The translations under genes and the position numbers were made by a program. The notes beneath the pieces are model-generated. The model made no database searches and was not told where the DNA came from. It saw only the letters and a program-made list of their open reading frames with translations. Shown piece after piece: positions 5,325 to 11,832 of a stretch of 25,872 bases of DNA. Position 1 is the stretch's first letter, and each line of letters opens with the position of its first letter. Source of the DNA: JAHIGH01 sp964564035 (GTDB lineage: Bacteria; Patescibacteriota; Microgenomatia; Levybacterales; UBA12049); the NCBI GenBank assembly GCA_964564035.1, contig CAZLZN010000022.1:1-25872 (forward strand). The letters run 5' to 3'.

Positions 5325-8153
5325 ATGCCCGTTCAGCTTACAAATCTTTTTTCACCGAAGTCGATATGTATAATTGGCGCCTCAAGATCTCCTGAAAAAG
5401 TCGGCGGCATAATATTAAAAAATATCCTAAGCTCCAAATATACCGGCAGCGTTTATCCTGTTAACCCGAATTCCGAAAACATCAACGGGCTTAAATGCTA
5501 TCCCGATATAAACTCTCTGCCCGAAACGCCGGATCTTGCAATTATCGCTATACCATCAAGCCTAATTCCGGATACTTTGGGCAAAATTGCTGAAAAAGGT
5601 ATAAAAAATGCTGTTGTGATCACAGCCGGATTCAAGGAGATTGGCCCTGAGGGCGAAAAGCTCGAAAAAGAACTCATCGATATTGCTCAAAAACATGAAC
5701 TGAACATCCTGGGCCCGAACTGTATGGGTTTTATAAACAACACATGTCCGGTAAATACCACCTTCGGCCAATCGGTAAGTCAATCGGGAAATCTCAGATT
5801 TGTTACTCAATCCGGAGCAATTGCCGCCAGCCTTTTCGATTGGTGCGAATCAACCGGTTTGGGTTTTAAAGAATTTATAACGCTGGGCAACAAAGCTGTT
5901 GTCAACGAAAACGACGTCTTAAATTACTTCCAATCTCAAATTGAGGGCGATGAGTCAATTAATCCTATCGGGCTATATTTGGAGTCAATTACCGACGGTA
6001 TCAAATTCAAAGAAATTGTCTCGCAAATATCAAGAAAAAATCCCCTGTTTATTATCAAACCCGGAAAAACCAACTCCGCGGCCAAAGCCATGCAGTCACA
6101 TACGGGAGCCATAGCAGGCGAAGATTCGGTACTGGAAACTGCTCTTATTCAGACAGGCGCAATTCGCTGCCGCACGCTTGAAGATTTTTTTGATATCGCG
6201 CGCGCGTTCTCTTGGGAAAATGCCCCCCGGGGACCTAGAGTCGCGATCATCTCCAACGCCGGAGGTCCGGCCGTCATATGTGCCGATGCAGTCGAAAATG
6301 AAGGGCTCAAGATGGCTGAATTTGATGACAAAACCAAAGAAGAATTGGTCCGTGTCCTTCCCAGATTTGCCAGTGCCGTCAATCCTGTTGATGTGCTCGG
6401 CGATGCTCTTGCCGACAGATATGCCTCAGCCGCTGAGATAATTCTGAAAACAGATCAGGCAGACGCATTGGTTGTAATACTAACACCTCAGGTAATGACC
6501 CAGATCGAAAAAACAGCGGAGCTTATAGGCGGTCTGCAGAAATACAATAAGCCGATCTTCTGTGCATTCATGGGCGGAAGCCTTATTACACAAGGCGAAA
6601 AAAAACTAAACGATCTCAAAATCCCGGTCTTCCGCTTTCCTGAACGCGCAATATCAGCAATAGGCACAATGTGGCACTGGAAGAAACACATAGAGGAGCA
6701 AAAAAACACTCCCGCACTGGAAACACCTCTAATTGAAGTTAACAAAGAGCAAGCAGAAAAAATTATTTCGACAGCAAAACAGGAAAACAGAAAAGCGCTG
6801 GACAACCTTGAAGCTGATACCGTTCTTACAAGCACAGGAATTACTACCCCGCCCTCCAAATATATTACATCTATCAAAGAAGCCAAAGACTTCGCCGAAG
6901 AGCACAGCTGGCCGGTTGTTCTCAAGCTTTCTTCGCCTAACCTGCTTCACAAAAAAGATATCGGCGGAGTCGTCACGGACATCTCAAACAACTGGCAGCT
7001 TGAAATAGTTTGGGACAGTTTAAGCCGCAAAATTGAAGCAATGCCTGCTGAAGACAAATCACTTATCAAAATCCAAATTCAAAAAGATATCCTCAATGGC
7101 ATCGAAGTAATCATCGGCGCTAAACGCGATCCGACTTTCGGACCTGTTCTGCTTTTTGGAGCAGGAGGTACTTATGCCGAACTTATCGCTGACCGGAACC
7201 TGCACTTACTCCCTATGGACCGGAAAGAAGCCGAAAATCTCGTACAGAATTCCAAAATTGCCAAACTTCTAAATGGCTACCGCGGTGAACCCGCTTTGGC
7301 TTTGGACAAATTATATGACACCATACTCAGGATCGCGAAAATAATCGAAGCATACCCGGACATTTCAGAGATAGAAATTAATCCTCTGATCGTTACGCTT
7401 AATCATGCTTGGGCTGTGGACGGCAAAGTACTTCTAAAAGAAGGAACAGCCAAACCCCTGCCTTCTCCCAGATTCAAAATCGCCTCAACCCTCATCCATG
7501 AAATCGTAGCGTCCAAATTCCATTATTATGAATTCGAACCTGAAGTACCGCTTGCCTTCAAACCCGGCCAATACGTTAGTGTCAAAGTATCAAACCAGCG
7601 CCTGAACTGCTATTCTATAGCAACGGGTGATGAAAAAAAGTTCGGACTGCTTATTGATACCAAACCGGGCGGAGTAGGTTCCAAATTTTTCGAAAACGTA
7701 AAAGTTGGAGAAAAAATTACTTACATGGGCCCGTTCGGCTCGTTCTATTATCACCCCGAAGACAATGCCAAACAGATATTACTGCTTGGAACCGGCTCCG
7801 GCATCGCTCCGCTTAGATGCCTTATCGACGATTTATTGCTCAAAAAAAACACTCAGACACCCATCAATCTATACTTCGGCCTCAGATTCACGCAGGATAT
7901 CTTCTGGAATGATTATTTCCAAAAAATAGCACAGGATCATCCCAACTTCAAATACAGACTTGTCATTTCTCAGCCGGATGAAACATGGAAAGGAGATTCA
8001 GGGCATATAACGGATTTCGCCAAACTGGACTTCCCCAATGCCGCCGACTGTTCTGCATACCTCTGCGGCAACAAGCACATGATAGATGAAGCATCAGAGC
8101 TTCTCATTAGCCTGTCCTGCCCCAAAGAGCGTATCTATTGTGAGAAATACTAA
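5325..8153 (+). CDS. ADP-forming acyl-CoA synthetase fused to an FNR-like flavin reductase
   Basis: A 942-residue fusion. Residues 1-130 are a CoA-binding Rossmann domain (IIGASRSPEKVGG, GPNCMGFIN). Residues 150-450 are the succinyl-CoA-ligase-like part with the phosphohistidine site SHTG (His259). Residues 490-705 are an ATP-grasp domain (GVVTDI, GAKRDPTFGPVLLFGAGG, EIEINPLIV). Together they equal a full alpha-beta ADP-forming acetyl-CoA synthetase (about 700 residues), making acid plus ATP from acyl-CoA, ADP and phosphate. Residues 716-942 are an added ferredoxin-NADP reductase-type module: KPGQYVSV, LNCYSIAT, GPFGSF, LLGTGSGIAPLR (nucleotide binding), CGNKHMIDEA and a terminal CEKY. The usual flavin motif RxYS reads NCYS (761-764). 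The frame is continuous with no break at the junction. With the downstream KorAB-type enzyme it suggests acetate-type fermentation with electron transfer to or from NAD(P). The fused reductase role is inference. Confidence 0.9.
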   Translation: MPVQLTNLFSPKSICIIGASRSPEKVGGIILKNILSSKYTGSVYPVNPNSENINGLKCYPDINSLPETPDLAIIAIPSSLIPDTLGKIAEKGIKNAVVITAGFKEIGPEGEKLEKELIDIAQKHELNILGPNCMGFINNTCPVNTTFGQSVSQSGNLRFVTQSGAIAASLFDWCESTGLGFKEFITLGNKAVVNENDVLNYFQSQIEGDESINPIGLYLESITDGIKFKEIVSQISRKNPLFIIKPGKTNSAAKAMQSHTGAIAGEDSVLETALIQTGAIRCRTLEDFFDIARAFSWENAPRGPRVAIISNAGGPAVICADAVENEGLKMAEFDDKTKEELVRVLPRFASAVNPVDVLGDALADRYASAAEIILKTDQADALVVILTPQVMTQIEKTAELIGGLQKYNKPIFCAFMGGSLITQGEKKLNDLKIPVFRFPERAISAIGTMWHWKKHIEEQKNTPALETPLIEVNKEQAEKIISTAKQENRKALDNLEADTVLTSTGITTPPSKYITSIKEAKDFAEEHSWPVVLKLSSPNLLHKKDIGGVVTDISNNWQLEIVWDSLSRKIEAMPAEDKSLIKIQIQKDILNGIEVIIGAKRDPTFGPVLLFGAGGTYAELIADRNLHLLPMDRKEAENLVQNSKIAKLLNGYRGEPALALDKLYDTILRIAKIIEAYPDISEIEINPLIVTLNHAWAVDGKVLLKEGTAKPLPSPRFKIASTLIHEIVASKFHYYEFEPEVPLAFKPGQYVSVKVSNQRLNCYSIATGDEKKFGLLIDTKPGGVGSKFFENVKVGEKITYMGPFGSFYYHPEDNAKQILLLGTGSGIAPLRCLIDDLLLKKNTQTPINLYFGLRFTQDIFWNDYFQKIAQDHPNFKYRLVISQPDETWKGDSGHITDFAKLDFPNAADCSAYLCGNKHMIDEASELLISLSCPKERIYCEKY

Positions 8154-8161
8154 CTCACCTG

Positions 8162-8190
8162 TTTACACTTCATCATCGCACTGCTAAAAT
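8162..8190 (+). promoter_or_regulatory. Promoter of the VUT-family transporter gene
   Basis: TTTACA (8162-8167), 17-base spacer ending TGC (extended -10), TAAAAT (8185-8190), then 15 bases to the ATG at 8206. The leader would be about eight bases and has no Shine-Dalgarno. Confidence 0.6.
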
Positions 8191-8205
8191 TGCTCTGCTT
8201 ACAAA

Positions 8206-8892
8206 ATGCATTCAAAAAACCCCTCAACACAATTTAAATTCTTGAACTTCATAACAGTTACATATGTAACCGTACTGCTGGTCTCAAACACAACAGCAGG
8301 CAAAATTATATCCCTGAACGGTTTTACTACCGACGCGGCAACGTTATTTTTCCCGGTAGTTTACATAATTTCGGACATATTGACCGAAGTGTATGGTTAT
8401 GCAAAAGCCAGAAATGTTTTATGGATTGTTATTTACAGCCAGGTTATCATGTCTTTGCTGTATGCTTTAGTCGTGATTATGCCTCCTGCGCTAGGTTTTG
8501 ATGCCAATGATTCATTTATCAGAGTGCTTAGTCAGATTCCTAGAATTGTTTTAGGAAGCCTGATCGCGATATTTATCGGAAGTATATTAAATGATTTTAT
8601 CCTCGCCAAAATTAAAGTCTTGACCAAAGGCAAATTCCTTTGGACCAGAACGATCGGCTCGACAATAGTCGGCCAGGGCGCGGATACTATTATATTCTAT
8701 TTGATTGCTTTTTATGCTGTGATTCCGGCAAATCTCCTGGTGTCATCAATACTTTTTACATGGATTACCAAAGTGATTATCGAGATATTTATGACTCCTC
8801 TAACCTATACGCTTATCAACCGCCTCAAAAAAACTGAACAAATTGATACCTTTGATACCCGCACAGACTTCAACCCGTTCATTCTTAAATAA
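8206..8892 (+). CDS. VUT/YhhQ-family transporter, probably queuosine precursor
   Basis: A 228-residue inner-membrane protein with about six hydrophobic helices. Early motifs VTVLLVSNTTAGKI, GFTTDAATLFFPVVYIISDILTEVYGY and later GSTIVGQGADTIIFY are those of the VUT_1 family (YhhQ/YpdP type), whose characterised members import queuosine precursors such as preQ0/preQ1. The conserved acidic and polar residues in DILTEVYGY and GQGADT are present. It has its own promoter 53 bases after the acyl-CoA synthetase fusion and is not functionally tied to the energy genes on either side. No queuosine gene is visible in the window, so the substrate is inferred from family only. Confidence 0.87.
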   Translation: MHSKNPSTQFKFLNFITVTYVTVLLVSNTTAGKIISLNGFTTDAATLFFPVVYIISDILTEVYGYAKARNVLWIVIYSQVIMSLLYALVVIMPPALGFDANDSFIRVLSQIPRIVLGSLIAIFIGSILNDFILAKIKVLTKGKFLWTRTIGSTIVGQGADTIIFYLIAFYAVIPANLLVSSILFTWITKVIIEIFMTPLTYTLINRLKKTEQIDTFDTRTDFNPFILK

Positions 8893-8990
8893 GATTTTTT
8901 AAATCCGCATTGAGGGAAAAATTATTAGTACTTTTTCTGTCCAAAACCAAATTTATATATATCGAAATAGAACAGATCATAAAGTCCTGA

Positions 8991-9018
8991 TTGAAAACTT
9001 TTTTAGATTCTGTATAAT
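8991..9018 (+). promoter_or_regulatory. Promoter of the 2-oxoacid oxidoreductase genes
   Basis: TTGAAA (8991-8996), 16-base spacer, perfect TATAAT (9013-9018), then 11 bases to the ATG at 9030. The predicted leader is only about four bases. The 98 bases between the transporter stop and this promoter show no terminator that I trust. Confidence 0.7.
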
Positions 9019-9029
9019 TAAAAATACAC

Positions 9030-10681
9030 ATGGCAAAAATCGAATTTACTTCCCTCAAAATCGGCGGCATGGCAGGACAAGGAATCAAATCGGCCGGAAT
9101 CATGTTTGCCAAACTCGCAACACGATCAGGATATCATGTATACGACTATACCGAGTATCCCTCACTGATCCGCGGCGGCCACAACGCCATGCAAATCATT
9201 ATATCCGCTCAGGAAGTTACGTCACCAAGCCTCAGAACAGACATACTTATAGCACTGAACCAGGAAACAATTTCCAAACACGCTCATGAAATACCCGCGG
9301 GCGGCGCAGTAATTTTCGACTTAGACAAAAAATTCGATTTTTCGACAATAGACAAGAACATCAATCAAATCCTTGTACCTCTATCTCAATTCGCCAAAGA
9401 GGTAGGAGGACAGGAACTGCTCATCAACACCGTCGCTCTCGGTTCGGCTTGTGCGCTTTTGGGCGGAGATTTATCCAAACTAAAAGACCTCATCTCCGAA
9501 GAATTCTCGGACAAAAAGCCTGAAATAGTTACTCAAAACCACAAAGCAGCGCAATCAGGATACGATTATGTAAATGAAAAATATCCCGATAAAATTCAGA
9601 AAAAATTAGTCCCCACTCCTGTAGTCTCTCCGCTCCTGGTGCTAAACGGCAACGACGCGGCCGCGCTTGGAGCAATTTCCGCCGGCCTCCAATTTGCCTC
9701 AATTTATCCTATGACGCCAATCACCGGTACCCTCGCGATCCTTGCCGCTTACCAGGAAAAATATGGCTACATATACAAACAACCCGAAGACGAAATCGCG
9801 GCAATCAACATGGCAATCGGTGCAGGTTACGCAGGCGCGCGCGCGATGACCGCTACATCAGGCGGCGGATTTTGTCTCATGACGGAAGCATACGGCTTGG
9901 CAGGCATAACAGAAACACCATTAGTAATACTTATGGGTATGCGCGGAGGACCTGCGACAGGGCTTCCGACATGGAGCGAACAGGGAGATCTGCGTTTTGT
10001 ACTTCACGCTCATCATGGTGACTTCCCGCGCATTATCCTTGCACCGGGTGACGCGAAAGAGATTTTCGAACAAACAATGCTAGCCTTCAATTTGGCAGAG
10101 AAGTATCAGACTCCCGTTATAGTCCTCGTCGACAAAAACCTCTGTGAAAACGACCAAAGCTTTCCCTATTTCAGTGCCAAATCTTACCAAATCGACCGAG
10201 GCAAATTCACAACCGACAAAATTCCGGACTACAAACGGTACGCCCTTTCCGAGGACGGAATTTCGCTCCGTTCTATTCCCGGTACGGGCAATCACTTTTT
10301 GGCAAATTCCGACGAACACGACGAATCAGGCTATTCAAGCGAAGAAGCAGACAACAGAAACAAACAGCATCGTAAACGAATGACCAAACTTGAAACATGT
10401 AAAAAAACCGATATGCCGATGCCCCAAGTCTTCGGCCCGGCATACGCTGACCTCACTGTAGTTTCATGGGGCAGCAACAAAGGCAGCATACTGCAGGCTA
10501 TGTCGGAGTTTCCCAACGTAAATTATCTTCACTTGACCTGGATGAATCCTTTCCCGACGGAAGCCGTAAAACAAATCCTCACAAGCGCCAAAAAAATTCT
10601 TCACATCGAAAACAACTATACCGCCCAAATGGCAGGACTCATCAGAGAAAAAACAGGTATAGAGCTAACAAATAAATTCCT
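9030..10681 (+). CDS. 2-oxoacid:ferredoxin oxidoreductase, fused gamma-alpha subunit (KorA type), 3' end in gap
   Basis: 550 codons are visible before the N run; the C-terminus is lost and the frame after the gap belongs to the next gene. Residues 1-195 are the gamma domain (GGMAGQGIKSAG, TEYPSLIRGGHNAMQI). Residues 205-550 are the alpha domain (YPMTPITGTLAILA, EDEIAAINMAIGAGYAGARAMTATSGGG, GPATGLPTWSEQGD, TWMNPFPTEAV, HIENNYTAQM). Gamma fused ahead of alpha is the KorA/two-subunit architecture. It works with KorB to oxidise a 2-oxoacid with CoA to acyl-CoA, CO2 and reduced ferredoxin. Pyruvate versus 2-oxoglutarate cannot be decided here. A polar insert rich in E, D, K, R and N near residues 428-455 lacks obvious conservation. 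Homologues end some tens of residues after this point, so little should be missing. Confidence 0.92.
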
Positions 10682-10781
10682 NNNNNNNNNNNNNNNNNNN
10701 NNNNNNNNNNNNNNNNNNNNNNNNNNNNNNNNNNNNNNNNNNNNNNNNNNNNNNNNNNNNNNNNNNNNNNNNNNNNNNNNN
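10682..10781. other. Assembly gap (100 N)
   Basis: Exactly 100 N, the conventional length for a gap of unknown size. It removes the 3' end of the alpha-subunit gene and the ribosome site of the beta-subunit gene. Adjacency of the two subunits is biologically expected, which supports the join. Confidence 0.99.
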
Positions 10782-10783
10782 TT

Positions 10784-11641
10784 ATGCCGACATTACAAGA
10801 CTTACAAACACCGCACTTCCCGACCTGGTGTCCCGGATGCGGTAATTTCACCATCTGGGCAGCGTTTAAAAGCGCATGCGTCAAAATGGGCTGGGACAAC
10901 TCAAACTCCGTCATGGTAGCAGGTATCGGCTGTCATGGACACTTAGTAAACTACACCAAGCTGACTGCGTTTGAAGGCCTGCATGGCAGGGCTTTACCCG
11001 TTGCGACAGGCATAAAAATGGCAAACAACAGACTCAACGTCTTCGTCTTCACCGGTGATGGAGATTCACTGGCAGAAGGCGGCAATCACTTCCTGCATGC
11101 ATGCAGACGCAATCACGATATCAAGATTTTCCTGCACGACAACGCCATTTACGGGCTCACTACCGGCCAGACATCCCCTATGACTCCGCTTGGTTTCAAG
11201 AGCAAATCAACGCCCGGCGGCAATGTCGATGACCCGATATCACCTCTCACAATCGCCATATCGGCAGGTGCATCATTTGTAGCGCGCGGTTTTGCCGGAG
11301 ACATACCCAAGCTCACAGAATTATTCATACAAGCCGTACAACACAAAGGCATCGCGCTTCTTGATATTCTTCAGCCATGCGTTACCTTCAACAAAAATTA
11401 TTCATTCGAATTCTACAGAGAAAACTCCTATTATTTAGGCCCTGAACACGACGTGACAAACCGCACAATGGCTTTCCAAAAATCACTGGAGTGGGGCGAG
11501 AAAAAAATAGCCCTCGGCGTATTTTATAAGTCTGATCACCCGTCTTACGAATCCCATCTGCCCCAAATAGCCGAAAAACCGCTGATCGACACAATGCCGG
11601 AAGGGAAAAACCTTGAAGATCTTTTCAAAAAATATACATAA
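10784..11641 (+). CDS. 2-oxoacid:ferredoxin oxidoreductase beta subunit (KorB type)
   Basis: 285 residues, the usual length for KorB/PorB-type beta subunits, and complete from an ATG two bases after the gap. The thiamine diphosphate site is GDGDSLAEGGNHF with DNAIYGLTTGQTSPM following. Cysteines in WCPGCGN (16 and 19), GIGCHGH (50) and QPCVTF (199) occupy the four positions expected for the [4Fe-4S] cluster. It binds the 2-oxoacid through thiamine diphosphate and passes electrons to ferredoxin, in complex with the alpha subunit just upstream. No separate ferredoxin-domain (delta) subunit is seen, consistent with a two-subunit enzyme. The start could lie upstream in the gap, but the N-terminus matches the family. 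Confidence 0.94.
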   Translation: MPTLQDLQTPHFPTWCPGCGNFTIWAAFKSACVKMGWDNSNSVMVAGIGCHGHLVNYTKLTAFEGLHGRALPVATGIKMANNRLNVFVFTGDGDSLAEGGNHFLHACRRNHDIKIFLHDNAIYGLTTGQTSPMTPLGFKSKSTPGGNVDDPISPLTIAISAGASFVARGFAGDIPKLTELFIQAVQHKGIALLDILQPCVTFNKNYSFEFYRENSYYLGPEHDVTNRTMAFQKSLEWGEKKIALGVFYKSDHPSYESHLPQIAEKPLIDTMPEGKNLEDLFKKYT

Positions 11642-11648
11642 ATAAATA

Positions 11649-11679
11649 TTGACAACGCAAGCAATATATCGTATATAAT
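11649..11679 (+). promoter_or_regulatory. Promoter upstream of the purF leader unit
   Basis: Consensus TTGACA (11649-11654) begins eight bases after the beta-subunit stop. TATATA (11672-11677, spacer 17) overlaps a perfect TATAAT (11674-11679, spacer 19). With the latter, five bases separate the -10 from the ATG of a 13-codon ORF. This is the clearest promoter before purF. Confidence 0.6.
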
Positions 11680-11684
11680 AATTT

Positions 11685-11726
11685 ATGAGATATCGCTATA
11701 ATAAGCACATTATTACAAAAAGATAA
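11685..11726 (+). CDS. Possible 13-residue leader peptide
   Basis: ATG 11685 to TAA 11726 encodes MRYRYNKHIITKR. It begins five bases after a TATAAT, in the leaderless arrangement of several genes here, and ends 15 bases before an intrinsic terminator. The peptide is basic and has no obvious amino-acid run of the kind used by classical attenuators. It may be a leader peptide, a tiny protein, or part of a small RNA of about 85 nt. Translation is a guess from position only. Confidence 0.3.
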   Translation: MRYRYNKHIITKR

Positions 11727-11741
11727 CAGGCGCAAAATATT

Positions 11742-11767
11742 AACCCGCATTCAAGGCGGGTTTTTTT
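11742..11767 (+). terminator. Intrinsic terminator before purF
   Basis: AACCCGC (11742-11748), a 7-base loop, GCGGGTT (11756-11762) and a run of seven T. The core stem is the same as that of the terminator at 4247-4274. It lies 66 bases before purF and 100 bases after the oxidoreductase operon. It may end that operon, end a small RNA, or attenuate purF. I see no strong promoter between it and purF and no clear antiterminator pairing. Confidence 0.8.
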
Positions 11768-11832
11768 ATTTTCTAAGCTGTTTATCCATTGCCCAATAGG
11801 AAAAAATTTAGTTTTATTTAAGTATTAAAATT

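Noticed and set aside
6488..6925. 145-codon open frame opposite the acyl-CoA synthetase
   Set aside because: Antisense to a well-supported coding region, composition typical of a reverse frame, no recognisable motif.
10682..10919. Extension of the KorA frame through the N run
   Set aside because: The residues after the gap are an out-of-frame reading of the beta-subunit gene; the gap length is unknown.
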